From NCBI RefSeq assembly GCF_009765355.1, contig NZ_VTHK01000007.1, positions 186,001 to 250,000 of the forward strand: a DNA stretch of 64,000 nt. Reading direction: 5' to 3'. A program made the translations under genes and the position numbers. Shown piece after piece: positions 53,166 through 61,883 of the stretch. Under the pieces are notes generated by a model. The model did no database searches. It was not told the DNA's origin and saw only the letters and a list, made by a program, of their open reading frames with translations. The DNA comes from Amycolatopsis anabasis. GTDB taxonomy: Bacteria > Actinomycetota > Actinomycetes > Mycobacteriales > Pseudonocardiaceae. How positions within the stretch are numbered: the stretch's first letter is position 1; the number at the start of each line of letters is the position of its first letter.

Positions 53166-53444
53166 CTACTCGCCGGTCTTGTTGCGCGCCGTCCGCGCCT
53201 TGGTCTGCGCGTCGGTGCGCTTGGCCTCCGGCTCGTTCTCGACCAGGGTGCCGCCGAGCCGGGCAGCATCCTCTTCGGACAGATTCATGGTGGTCTCGTA
53301 CCCGTTCACGGTCACGCGGTACTCGCGTAGTTCCGCCATGGCTGGCGCCTCCTCGATTCGCTCGTCGACGCCGACCGTGGTCGTGGTCATCCCGCACGAG
53401 AAATCGTGGCTTCCGCAGACGGGGCAACCGATCGGGTCGGGCAT
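53166..53444 (-). CDS. Small protein following the capsid gene, with possible zinc knuckle
   Basis: 92 aa if read from 53444. 'CPVCGSHDFSCG' (~7-18) is a plausible zinc knuckle. A second start at 53339 has GAGGAGG eight bases upstream and would give a 57-aa product beginning MAELREYRVTVNGYETTMNL. The strong internal site makes the short form at least a real alternative. Function unknown. Confidence 0.6.
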   Translation of the reverse strand: MPDPIGCPVCGSHDFSCGMTTTTVGVDERIEEAPAMAELREYRVTVNGYETTMNLSEEDAARLGGTLVENEPEAKRTDAQTKARTARNKTGE

Positions 53445-53453
53445 CGGCGCGGG

Positions 53454-54794
53454 TTACAGGGTGACCTTGCAGAACGCGGACGGCTGGATGATGCCGAACG
53501 CGGCGCGCATCTCGGCCAGGATCGCGACCAGGTTCCGCACGAAGAAATCCGCGTGGCTGTCGGTCACGGTCAGGCTGGCCTGCTGGCGGTCCCACAAGAT
53601 CGCCTTGCGGAAGTCGCCCACCCACGGAGTTCCCGGAATCGCGGCCTCGGACTCGACCACGGGCAGGTTCCAGAGCCGCTGCGCCAGGTTCGCGCCGAAC
53701 GGGCCGTCCCCGTAGAACCGCCCCTGGTTGTCCGAGATCTCGTCGAGGGATTCGAGGTCGTTCGGGTGGATGACGACCGCGTTGGCGACCGAGCGGCCCA
53801 CGGTGCGGATCTTGGTCTTGGCCCGGCGCACCGCGAGCAGTTTGCCGAACCCGGCCGGTTTCCCGGCCGGATCGGGCACGGCGGGCTGGGTCTGTGTACC
53901 GGACACACTGGCCAGACCCTCGAAGTTCTCGCCGATCCCATCCCCGGCGATCATCTGGTCCTCAAGCTCTTCCTCGAGCCCGGTCTCCAGGAACGAATCG
54001 ATGAGCGTGCGCACCTGCGCGGCATCGGACAACGCGCGCTTGGTCGCCGGAATCCAGTGCGCGATCGTCCGCACGGGCGTGGTGACCCGCACCGTGGAGA
54101 AGCCCGACTCGGGTTTCACGCCCGCCTGCGTGGGAGTGACCGCGGGCTCGCCCGACCCGACCGGCGCGGACGTGACGGCCTCCGGGACCGGTGCGGCCCG
54201 GTTGTTCCAGCCCGTGATGCGGGTGTACTCGATCTGGTCGGAGGTCGTGGTGCCGCCGGTCACGAGCTGCCGCAACGTGAGCGGCCGGAAGAACTGCTCC
54301 GGGCCGACCAGGACGCCCCGGTAGTCCTCGGTGCGGAACGCGCCGCCGGAGGTCGGGGACGCCCCGGTCACGAGTTCCTTGTAGCCGACCGGGCGGGACT
54401 GGACCCGCATGTCCTTGGCGAACATCCCGTTCGGCGCGGACTTGAGCAGGTCCTGGTACTGCTCGGAGGTGATGAACGTTTCCCCGATGCTGGCCGTGCC
54501 GGACCGGTAGCCGTCCTGTTCGGCCTGTGCCCGCCGGTCCTTGGCTTCGGCCTGACCGTCGATCAGGCCCACGGCGTCCCCGAGGTCCTGAATGGCCGCG
54601 CGGACGTTGCTGTCGGCCTTCGCGGTGTCGAGCGCCTTCTTCACCTCCTGCGCCTTGCGCATGGACTCGGTGACCTCGGCGCGCTCCTCGTCGGTGAAGT
54701 CTCGGCCCTCGTCATCGGCCTTGACGGCGATGGCGTTGGCCTTCTCCAGGTGCGCCTTCAGTTCCTCGGTAAGCCGCGCGATCTTGTCGCTCAT
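53454..54794 (-). CDS. Major capsid protein (HK97 fold)
   Basis: 446 aa. Residues 1-~110 are a charged coiled coil acting as internal scaffold ('LTEELKAHLEKANAIAVKADDEGRDFTDEERAEVTESMRKA'). The body has 'TPVRTIAHWIPATKRALSDAAQVRTLIDSFLETGLEEELEDQMIAGDG' and 'AVVIHPNDLESLDEI', HK97 E-loop/P-domain hallmarks. The upstream protease would remove the scaffold part. Confidence 0.92.
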   Translation of the reverse strand: MSDKIARLTEELKAHLEKANAIAVKADDEGRDFTDEERAEVTESMRKAQEVKKALDTAKADSNVRAAIQDLGDAVGLIDGQAEAKDRRAQAEQDGYRSGTASIGETFITSEQYQDLLKSAPNGMFAKDMRVQSRPVGYKELVTGASPTSGGAFRTEDYRGVLVGPEQFFRPLTLRQLVTGGTTTSDQIEYTRITGWNNRAAPVPEAVTSAPVGSGEPAVTPTQAGVKPESGFSTVRVTTPVRTIAHWIPATKRALSDAAQVRTLIDSFLETGLEEELEDQMIAGDGIGENFEGLASVSGTQTQPAVPDPAGKPAGFGKLLAVRRAKTKIRTVGRSVANAVVIHPNDLESLDEISDNQGRFYGDGPFGANLAQRLWNLPVVESEAAIPGTPWVGDFRKAILWDRQQASLTVTDSHADFFVRNLVAILAEMRAAFGIIQPSAFCKVTL

Positions 54795-54918
54795 GGGTTC
54801 CTCAGTTCGTGTGCGTTGGTGCGCGCAGACGAATCGAGGCGGTTCCTCGCGCTGCTGGCGAACCCCGTGGGCGGGGTCGCGGACAGGCGGGCGTGGCCTG
54901 TTCTGTCGTCTCCTTCTG

Positions 54919-56082
54919 TCAGGCGGTGAGCGTGTTGGGATCGGCGACGCCGTTGAGCGCCGCCAACTGGACGCGGAGCGGGGCTGGCTGGCCAGCGGGC
55001 CGGGCGGGCGGCGCCGACTTCTCGTCGGTCGTCGCGGGCTCGGCGGGCGTGGCGGCCTTCCCGTCCTCGTCGGTCTTCAAGGCGGACAGCACGGTCTCGA
55101 TAGCGCTGGTGCCGTCCGCGATCTTCTCCAGGGCCGCCCGCAGAGCGGATTCATTCTTTGCCGAGAGCACTCTGCCGGCCTTCTCGCCGGGGGTGTGCTC
55201 GGCGGCCTCGGCCCGGCCGGGGGTGGACTTGAGTTCCGGGGGCTCCACGTCGGCGTCGCGCAGGTGCCGGGCGAGGTGGTTGTACACGCCCTGGCGGTCG
55301 GCGTCCGGGATGGTGGTGCCGGTGCGCGAGCCATTCAGGACGGCGATGCCGGTGGTGCAGGCTTGCAGATTCGCCGCGCCCACCTCGCCGTCGCTGCTCA
55401 CGTTGTGGTGGATGAACTTGTAGCTCGACTTGGCGTCCGGGTCGCCGTCTGGGTCCTGCCAGGCGAACGCGCGCCGGTAGACCTGCCCGCCCGCGTCGTT
55501 GGACAACCTGGCCTCGTTGGCCGGGCCGTCCCACGCGCCGTCATCGGTCGCGGTCGAGTGCGGCCCGATCGCCGATTTCACCGACAGCAGCTCGGTGTCG
55601 GAGTTCGCGCCGATCAGCGTCGGCCCGACCTCGTACAGCCGCAGCTTGCGCAGCTCGTAGTACCCCTCGCCCGCGGCGTCGTCGTCCTCCGACTTCGCGT
55701 CGACCCAGCCGCCCTCTTGAATGTCGTAGGCGAAGGAGAACTGCCGCACGCGCTTGCCCTTGAGCAACCGGTACACCTTGCGGGCCTTGGGCTCGTCCAG
55801 GTCGATGCGGGCACGAACCCACAACCCCTCCTCGCGTTCCTCGGCTTCCTCGACGTAGCCGATGTGGTAGTCCGGGTCGTGGGACATGTGCGACCACAGC
55901 ACCGGAATCGGGTTACCGGACTCCTGCCACTCGGCGAGCGTGTCGGCGAACGCGCCGGGCCGGATCTTGTCTCCCACAGAGTCCACGTTGTACGCGGCGA
56001 CGATCGCTTCGAACACCCCGTCGTCCGTGCCGTCCTGCTCCCCAGCGGCCTTGATCCGGACCGGGCACGTCTTCACCTTCAT
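54919..56082 (-). CDS. Prohead protease with C-terminal extension
   Basis: 387 aa. The N-terminal ~170 residues are the HK97-type protease: 'PVLWSHMSHDP' (His near 65) and 'RQFSFAYDI' (Ser near 117). A second domain (~185-300) reads 'QVYRRAFAWQDPDGDPDAKSSYKFIHH' and later 'GIAVLNGSRTGTTIPDADRQGVYNHLARHLRDADVEPPEL', a module I recall in other actinophage protease or capsid-region proteins. It cleaves the scaffold region of the capsid protein. A 124-base gap separates it from the capsid gene. Confidence 0.88.
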   Translation of the reverse strand: MKVKTCPVRIKAAGEQDGTDDGVFEAIVAAYNVDSVGDKIRPGAFADTLAEWQESGNPIPVLWSHMSHDPDYHIGYVEEAEEREEGLWVRARIDLDEPKARKVYRLLKGKRVRQFSFAYDIQEGGWVDAKSEDDDAAGEGYYELRKLRLYEVGPTLIGANSDTELLSVKSAIGPHSTATDDGAWDGPANEARLSNDAGGQVYRRAFAWQDPDGDPDAKSSYKFIHHNVSSDGEVGAANLQACTTGIAVLNGSRTGTTIPDADRQGVYNHLARHLRDADVEPPELKSTPGRAEAAEHTPGEKAGRVLSAKNESALRAALEKIADGTSAIETVLSALKTDEDGKAATPAEPATTDEKSAPPARPAGQPAPLRVQLAALNGVADPNTLTA

Positions 56083-57347
56083 GCCAACCCCTCCAGCAGT
56101 TTCAGCGTCCGATCACGCGTCGCCTTCGGTTCCGGCGCGGTGTCGGTCGGGCTGGCCTGCCCGCCAATCAGGACATTCAGCGGCGTCACCAGCTCATCGC
56201 CCCCGTCCACCTGCGGCAGGTTGACCCGGGCGCGGGCTTCGTTGCGGGTCATCCACGGGGCGCCGGTCGCGGTCTGAAGCTGGACCGCCTGCTCCTCGAA
56301 GCTGCCGCGCAGCTTCTCGCCGAGGTTGAATTCGAGGTAGATGTCCTGGGAGTCCTCGAAATCCGGGAGCAACTGGAGTTGCAGTTCCTCGGTGATCATC
56401 GTCAGCCACGGCCCGAGGGTGTCCTGATACAGGTTCCGGTGCTGTTCCTGAATATTGCTGTAGGTGGCGTGATCGAGGATGCCCACCATCGGCAAAGGTA
56501 TGTGGTACGCGGAGGCGACTTCTTCCCGGGTGAGCTTGCGGGCTTCGATGTACTGTGCCGCCTCCGGTGTCACCGAGGCGGGCACGAAATCCATGCCGTC
56601 CTCCAAGATCGGCGTACCGCCCGCCTTGCCGCCGGTCCCGGTGTACTGGGCCTGCCAGGAGCGCCGGAACCGTTCCCGCGCGGGCTCGCCCCATTCCGGG
56701 GCGTCCAGCGGACGCTTGAGGTAGCCCATGAGCCGGGCGCCGTTGCGCCAGAGCTGTTCGCGGTACTGCGAAGCCTGGTACTCCTCGGACAGGGTGCGGC
56801 GCAGGGTCTCCATCGGCGAGCAGCCCCACCGGTTGTCGGTGGGGTTGTAGCCCCGGAAGTGCACGATCTGCTCGGCCGGGATGTCGCGGTGGCCGGTGGT
56901 GCCCCGGTAGCGGTAGGTCTCGACCGTGAATTGGTTCGCGCTGATCGGGGTGACGAACCGCGGGTCGAGGCGCACCAGCCCCGGCGAGCCGAGGTTTGCC
57001 TTCGCGAGCAGGGCGTTGTCGTAGATCGCCAGGTCCGACACGAGGGCTTCGATCAGCCGGTAGCGGGTGGTGAACCCGTTCGGCCTCGCCAGCAGCGCCG
57101 CGACCGGATGGTCCGAGATCCGCACGCGGTCCACATCGGACATGCGCCGGTACACGTGGATGCCGAGCTGCGCGATGTTGCGCGCGAGGAAGGACACCAC
57201 CGTGCGCACCTGCGGCTGGGTCTTCCAGATCGTGGCGTAGTCCTGCGCGAGCCCGTCCGCGAGCGTGACGGACCCGCCGAGGGGGATGGTCGCGGTCTGG
57301 TACTGGTGGACCGAGGCCAAGACCCCTTGGGAGATCACGAACGGCAT
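56079..57347 (-). CDS. Portal protein
   Basis: 422 aa. Starts MPFVISQGVL at 57347, sharing bases with the upstream stop (TGATG). 'QPQVRTVVSFLARNIAQLGIHVYRR', 'PAEQIVHFRGYNPTDNRWGCSPMETLRRTL' and 'TREEVASAYHIPLPMVGI' are HK97-family portal hallmarks. It forms the dodecameric DNA gate at one capsid vertex. It overlaps the protease gene by ATGA. Confidence 0.93.
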   Translation of the reverse strand: MPFVISQGVLASVHQYQTATIPLGGSVTLADGLAQDYATIWKTQPQVRTVVSFLARNIAQLGIHVYRRMSDVDRVRISDHPVAALLARPNGFTTRYRLIEALVSDLAIYDNALLAKANLGSPGLVRLDPRFVTPISANQFTVETYRYRGTTGHRDIPAEQIVHFRGYNPTDNRWGCSPMETLRRTLSEEYQASQYREQLWRNGARLMGYLKRPLDAPEWGEPARERFRRSWQAQYTGTGGKAGGTPILEDGMDFVPASVTPEAAQYIEARKLTREEVASAYHIPLPMVGILDHATYSNIQEQHRNLYQDTLGPWLTMITEELQLQLLPDFEDSQDIYLEFNLGEKLRGSFEEQAVQLQTATGAPWMTRNEARARVNLPQVDGGDELVTPLNVLIGGQASPTDTAPEPKATRDRTLKLLEGLA

Positions 57348-57631
57348 CAGGACCCCACGATCTGCACCCAGTTGATGCGGTCCCGTTCGATCACGACATC
57401 GCCGTCCATGCGCACGGGCTCGCGGCCCGGCTGGACGAGTTGCGCGGAGCGCAGCACGACGAGGCGGCGGTGCCTGCGCCACAGCACGCCCGTGATGGCC
57501 TGGTCGTCCACCAGCGACACCACGACGCGGCGGCGCGTGGCGATCACGCGGCCCCGGTATTCCTCGGTGACGTGCCAGATCACCGAGCACGCCAGCAGGA
57601 CGAGGGCCACGGTGATGATGGCAAGCTCCAC
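57347..57631 (-). CDS. Small membrane protein between terminase and portal
   Basis: 94 aa. N-terminal hydrophobic segment ('LAIITVALVLLACSVIWHV'), then a basic beta-rich part. A short gene at this place is frequent in actinophages. Function unknown. Confidence 0.55.
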   Translation of the reverse strand: MELAIITVALVLLACSVIWHVTEEYRGRVIATRRRVVVSLVDDQAITGVLWRRHRRLVVLRSAQLVQPGREPVRMDGDVVIERDRINWVQIVGS

Positions 57632-57646
57632 CGGCCCCGGCCCCCT

Positions 57647-59389
57647 TCACACGATTTCGAGGTCTCCGTGGTCGTAGGCCGAGCGGCGGGGCGGGGTGTA
57701 GTGGACCGCGCGATCCAAGCCCATGATCATCGCCACGATGCCGTCGATCTTGTCGCCGGAGTTCCGCTTGCTGGGCTTGACGTTCCCGGCCGCGTCCATC
57801 TCGACGGCGAAGTTGTCGATCTGCCAGCGGATCGCGGCGTTCCCGCCGTGCCGTAACCGCGGGCACTCCGCCGTGCCTTCGAGCGCGAGCCGCTGGAATT
57901 CCTTGGTGGGGCTGGACATGCTGCCGAACCCCTGGCGCATCTTGACCAGCGGCGCCCCGTCGCCGAGCAGGTCGGTCACGAGCTGGCTGGAGTTCCACGG
58001 GTCGTAGGCGATCTCCCGGACCCGGAACTGTTCGCGGTCGGCGTTGATCTGGGAGCGAATGTAGTCGTAGTCCGCGACATCGCCCGGGGTCACGTGCAAC
58101 AGGCCACGCTGCACCCACACGGTTGCTTGCCCGGCGGTGCGGCGCTCGATCGCGGGCAGCGCGCCCTCGGGGCACCACAGCCGCCACAGCAGGTCGTGCC
58201 CGCCCGTGCAGTCCGGGAACACCCACGCCAGGGCGCACAAGTCAGAGGTGGAGGCTAGGTCGAGCCCGCCGTAGCAGACCCGCGCGGCGAGCTTGCGTTC
58301 GTCCACGATGGACGCGTTGCGGTCCCACACCTCCAGGTCGAGGAAGCGGGTCTGCTGCCGTGTGCGGATGCCGAGGTGCAGGCGCAGGAACTTCGCCAGG
58401 TCGGCCGGGGAGTTGTGGGCTTCCTTGGCCGCGTTCTTCAGGTACGCCTTCGATGGCGAGATGCCGTAGCCGGGGTTTGCCCGCTTCCACGTCGACTCGG
58501 CGAACGGATCATCTTCGCGGTCGGCCGCCCACACCACCCCGTACAGCGAGGGGTCCCGCAGCGCGCCCCGCGCGAGCTGTTCCACGTAGTGGCGCCGCCG
58601 CGCGTAGATCGTCGCCGTCCGGCCGTCGTCGGCCGTGGTGATTGTGAACACCAGCGGTTGTGTCCGGGAGCCGGTGCCGGTCTCCACTGCCTCCACCAAG
58701 TCCGGGGACTTGTGGACGTGCAGCTCGTCGATGATGGCGCCGTACACGTTCGCGCCGTGCAGAATGTCGGCCACCCGCGACACGACCGCGAAGTACGAGC
58801 CGCTGGGCTGGTGGATGATCCGGTGCTGCAACGCCTTGACGTACGGCGACAGCGCCGGGGACTTCTCGGCGAGCTGCTTCACGGGGTCGAAGCAGTACCG
58901 GGCCTGATCCCGGCCGGAGGCGACCGCGTAGACCTGCGCGCCCTGCTCGTGGTCGGCGGCGGTCAGGTAGGTGGCGATCCCGCCCGCGAGCGTGGTTTTC
59001 CCGTTCTTGCGGGGGATGTCCACATAGGCTCGCCGCGTCACCCGGACCCATTGGCCGTCCTCGTTGCGGTACACCCACCCGAAGACGGGCGCCAGGATGT
59101 AGGCGACTTGCCACGGATCCGGGACGAGCGGGCGGCCTGCCCATTTGCCTTGGGTGTGGCGCAGCCGGGAGAACACGTCGAGCACCCGGTCTACCCGGGC
59201 CGGATCGAACCGTGCGCCTCGCCGCGCCCCTCCCTCCGGGGTCTTAATCGCGGGCGGGCAATCCGGCAGGCCGATGCCCCGCGAGTGCAGGTACCACCCG
59301 ACCTCGGGCGAGATGTTCAGGCGTTCCAGCGTGGCGCGGCTCGGCGGGCGTTTAGCCGGTGCCCGCGAACGGGTTGGCTTCGTCGCCAC
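57647..59389 (-). CDS. terL: Terminase large subunit
   Basis: 580 aa from GTG. ATPase: Walker A-like 'VDIPRKNGKTTLAGG' (~130) and Walker B 'VYGAIIDELHVHKSPD' (~215). Nuclease: 'YGGLDLASTSDLCALAW' (~370) supplies the first metal Asp, with further acidic residues toward the C-terminus. It pumps and cuts DNA into proheads. It overlaps terS by 38 bases. Confidence 0.95.
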   Translation of the reverse strand: MATKPTRSRAPAKRPPSRATLERLNISPEVGWYLHSRGIGLPDCPPAIKTPEGGARRGARFDPARVDRVLDVFSRLRHTQGKWAGRPLVPDPWQVAYILAPVFGWVYRNEDGQWVRVTRRAYVDIPRKNGKTTLAGGIATYLTAADHEQGAQVYAVASGRDQARYCFDPVKQLAEKSPALSPYVKALQHRIIHQPSGSYFAVVSRVADILHGANVYGAIIDELHVHKSPDLVEAVETGTGSRTQPLVFTITTADDGRTATIYARRRHYVEQLARGALRDPSLYGVVWAADREDDPFAESTWKRANPGYGISPSKAYLKNAAKEAHNSPADLAKFLRLHLGIRTRQQTRFLDLEVWDRNASIVDERKLAARVCYGGLDLASTSDLCALAWVFPDCTGGHDLLWRLWCPEGALPAIERRTAGQATVWVQRGLLHVTPGDVADYDYIRSQINADREQFRVREIAYDPWNSSQLVTDLLGDGAPLVKMRQGFGSMSSPTKEFQRLALEGTAECPRLRHGGNAAIRWQIDNFAVEMDAAGNVKPSKRNSGDKIDGIVAMIMGLDRAVHYTPPRRSAYDHGDLEIV

Positions 59390-59819
59390 GGCCGGCCCCG
59401 TCCTTCTGCTCGATCCGTGTCCGCGCGGACGGGGTCAGGCCGAACTCCTGCGCGAAGGCGCGGATCACGTGTGCGGAGTCCCGCTGAATGACCAGTGCGG
59501 GATTGCGCACGTACCCGCCGTGCACTCCCTTTTGAAGCACCCCGGTCTTGGCGACGACCACCGAGGCGCGGCGGTGCGCGACCACGGCTTCGCAGTAGCA
59601 GAGCAGGGTGTCGCGGTCGCAGGCGTGCGCGATGCCCATCGCGTCCAGCTCGGCCACCGTGTAGTCCCAGATCTCCCGGACGGCATCGGACACATCGTCC
59701 GGACACTCCGGCCGCCCCGGGCGCGGGATCGGCTCGTGGTGGTTGTACCGCTCGGTGTGCTTGTCACCCTCGATGATCCGCAGCGCGGTCGGCTTCGGCG
59801 GCACTCCCCGGCGTCCCAT
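59352..59819 (-). CDS. terS: Terminase small subunit, P27 family
   Basis: 155 aa. 'MGRRGVPPKPTALRIIEGDKH' then 'VREIWDYTVAELDAMGIAHACDRDTLLCYCEAV' and 'RDSAHVIRAFAQEFGLTPSARTRI' are P27-family signatures. It recognises the packaging site. It starts 2 bases after the FolE stop, joining the modification genes to the packaging genes. Confidence 0.88.
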   Translation of the reverse strand: MGRRGVPPKPTALRIIEGDKHTERYNHHEPIPRPGRPECPDDVSDAVREIWDYTVAELDAMGIAHACDRDTLLCYCEAVVAHRRASVVVAKTGVLQKGVHGGYVRNPALVIQRDSAHVIRAFAQEFGLTPSARTRIEQKDGAGRGDEANPFAGTG

Positions 59820-59821
59820 AT

Positions 59822-60385
59822 TCAGCCTCCCTGGTGCAGGGCCATCAGCTGTGCCCGCAGCTCGGGGTCGGTGGCGAAACGGCCGGTCACGGAGGTGGTC
59901 AGCATCGACGCGCCGGGCTTGCGGACCCCGCGCTGGGTCATGCAGCCGTGCTCGGCCCGCACCAGGCAGGCCGACCCCTCGGTCTTGAGGTGCGTGTCCA
60001 GGGCGTCGGTGACCTGGTAGGTCAGCTGCTCCTGCACCTGGAGGCGGTGCGCGAAGATGTCGAGCAGGCGCGGCAGCTTGCTCAACCCGACCACGGGCGC
60101 CCCGGCGACCGGCAGGTAGGCGATGGTCGCGGTTCCGGTGAACGGCATGAGGTGGTGCGCGCAGCAGCTCGTGAACGGCACGCCCGTCACGGCGATCATG
60201 CCGTCCGAGCGGTCGACGGGGAACGTGCGCGACAGCACGGTTTCCGGGTCCTGGTCGTAGCCGGAGGTCAGCTCCGCCCAGGCTCGGGCCACCCGGCCGG
60301 GGGTGTCGCGCAGGTTCGGATCGTCGGGGTCGAGCCCGCGGTCAGCCAGCCAGGAACGAATCCCGGCGGTCAGGTCGGCGTTCAT
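59822..60385 (-). CDS. folE: GTP cyclohydrolase I
   Basis: 187 aa. Zinc ligands Cys75 and His78 lie in SCCAHHLMPF and Cys148 in EHGCMTQRG. 'GLSKLPRLLDIFAHRLQVQEQLT' is the conserved core. It converts GTP to dihydroneopterin triphosphate, the first step of 7-deazaguanine synthesis. The ATG at 60385 overlaps the QueE stop (ATGA) and has GAGAGGGG upstream. A phage copy beside QueD/QueE/DpdA serves DNA modification rather than folate. Confidence 0.94.
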   Translation of the reverse strand: MNADLTAGIRSWLADRGLDPDDPNLRDTPGRVARAWAELTSGYDQDPETVLSRTFPVDRSDGMIAVTGVPFTSCCAHHLMPFTGTATIAYLPVAGAPVVGLSKLPRLLDIFAHRLQVQEQLTYQVTDALDTHLKTEGSACLVRAEHGCMTQRGVRKPGASMLTTSVTGRFATDPELRAQLMALHQGG

Positions 60386-61116
60386 CGGCCCCTCTCGTTT
60401 CCCCACGCCAGCACATGCAGCCGTGTCCCGAGGTTGAAGCCGTGCTCGACCACCCGGTCAGCCAGGATCTTGGTGTGCCCCACGATGGTGTCGACGCTGG
60501 TTCCCTCGGGCGAAATCCACACGTTGCCCGGCCCCATCTCGTACCGGTGGACCAGCTCGGCGGCCTCGTCCACATCGGCTGGTGTCGCGCACACGAACTT
60601 GAAGCTCGCCCGCGCCGACTCGACCAGCGCCGTCAGCACCTCGGGCCGGATACGACGCTCGGCCGGGTCACCGGAGTGCGCCAGCTTCGGCGAGACGTTG
60701 AACCGGACATTCAGGTCGATGTTCAGGGTCGCGGGCGTGGGCGCGACGGTGCCGTTGGTCTCGATCTCGATGTCCACTCCGGCTCGCCGCAGCGCCCACA
60801 GCAGCCGCGTCCACCCGGGCTGGTGCTGGTGCAGCAGCGGCTCGCCCCCGGAGATCACCACCAACCCGGGGTCCCCGACGAGCGCGCGGTCCACAATGTC
60901 CCGCACCGGTTTGCGCGCCAACTCGGCGCGAAGGTCGTACCGGGAGCCGTCCCACGTGTACGGGGTATCGCACCAGGAACACGCCAGGTTGCAGCCGCCC
61001 AGCCGGACGAAGCTGGCCCTGCGGCCGGCGGTCGGGCCTTCGCCCTGCACCGTGGGTCCGAACACCTCGGACGCCACGAGCGTGTCCGCTGTGGCTGGAG
61101 CCGAGACGCCGGTCAT
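60382..61116 (-). CDS. queE: 7-carboxy-7-deazaguanine synthase (radical SAM)
   Basis: 244 aa. The [4Fe-4S] cluster motif is C42-x3-C46-x2-C49 in GGCNLACSWCDTPYTWD. 'VVISGGEPLLHQ' is the radical-SAM GGE motif and 'IEIETNGTVAP' follows. 'EVFGPTVQGEGPTAGRRASFVRL' is specific to QueE. It turns carboxytetrahydropterin into 7-carboxy-7-deazaguanine (CDG). The ATG at 61116 overlaps the QueD stop. Confidence 0.95.
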   Translation of the reverse strand: MTGVSAPATADTLVASEVFGPTVQGEGPTAGRRASFVRLGGCNLACSWCDTPYTWDGSRYDLRAELARKPVRDIVDRALVGDPGLVVISGGEPLLHQHQPGWTRLLWALRRAGVDIEIETNGTVAPTPATLNIDLNVRFNVSPKLAHSGDPAERRIRPEVLTALVESARASFKFVCATPADVDEAAELVHRYEMGPGNVWISPEGTSVDTIVGHTKILADRVVEHGFNLGTRLHVLAWGNERGR

Positions 61117-61541
61117 GCGCTCCACCCGGCCCGGTTGACGTGGGTTTCCTGGACCTCGACCGCGGTCACGCGGGCGCCGGGCATGTGCTCCAGCTCGCCC
61201 AGGAGCCCGTCCGCGACCTCGGCCAGATGCCCCGCCACGTTTTCCACGGTCGGCCACCCCGACACCTCGTACACCTTGCAAGCCGCTTCGCGCAGGACCG
61301 GAACGAGCGGGTCGTCCGGGCCGAGCATGACCCCGTGGTCCAGGTATTCATCAATCCAGGAGCGGAGTGCCCGCTTGAAGGGGCCGAACTCCACGACCAC
61401 CCCGGCCGCATCCGTGGCCGGGGCGGTCACGGTCACCTCGGCCCACCACGAGTGCCCGTGCAGCGAGACGCACTTGCCCGGCAGATGCGGGAGCCGGTGC
61501 GCGGTCTCGAAGTTGTGGCGGACGGTCACGGTGGCGGCCAT
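61113..61541 (-). CDS. queD: 6-carboxy-5,6,7,8-tetrahydropterin synthase
   Basis: 142 aa. Zinc triad His15, His28, His30 (FETAH, SLHGHSW) and catalytic Cys24 are present. 'VVVEFGPFKRALRSWIDEYLDHGVML' and 'PTVENVAGHLAEV' complete the QueD pattern. It makes carboxytetrahydropterin from dihydroneopterin triphosphate. Its ATG directly follows the stop of the QueD-like gene (TGAATG). Confidence 0.94.
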   Translation of the reverse strand: MAATVTVRHNFETAHRLPHLPGKCVSLHGHSWWAEVTVTAPATDAAGVVVEFGPFKRALRSWIDEYLDHGVMLGPDDPLVPVLREAACKVYEVSGWPTVENVAGHLAEVADGLLGELEHMPGARVTAVEVQETHVNRAGWSA

Positions 61542-61883
61542 TCAGGACACCTCCGTCACGATCGCGCCGGACTCGCCGTCCTCGGACACCTCGACCCGGC
61601 TGGGGGTGAGGTGACAGTCGTTCTGTAGGAAGGTCCACAACTCCCGCGCCAGGTCTTCGCAGCTCGCCGGGCCGCATTCGCGGGTACCCGGTCCCCACCA
61701 CGTCCGGATCAGGTCTTGCAGGTCGTGGAATTCCACGTCCCGGTCGTCGTGGGCCACGGGCACGTGCACGGTGAGGTGGAACAGGTGCCGGTGCCGATCG
61801 GCCAGATAGGACCGTGGCCCGGTCGCGTTCGGCCAGCGGTGAAAGCCCGGCGCGGTGACGCGGGTCCACACGGTGGTGCTCAT
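61542..61883 (-). CDS. QueD-like protein lacking the catalytic cysteine
   Basis: 113 aa. A zinc triad could be His15, His31 and His33 (GFHRWPNA; DRHRHLFHL), as in the pterin synthase fold, and 'VEFHDLQDLIRTWW' parallels the QueD helix. The Cys that sits 4 residues before HxH in QueD is missing here. So the fold may be kept for another step, for binding a deazaguanine intermediate, or as a partner of DpdA. Coupled on both sides (ATGA with DpdA, TGAATG with queD). Confidence 0.65.
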   Translation of the reverse strand: MSTTVWTRVTAPGFHRWPNATGPRSYLADRHRHLFHLTVHVPVAHDDRDVEFHDLQDLIRTWWGPGTRECGPASCEDLARELWTFLQNDCHLTPSRVEVSEDGESGAIVTEVS

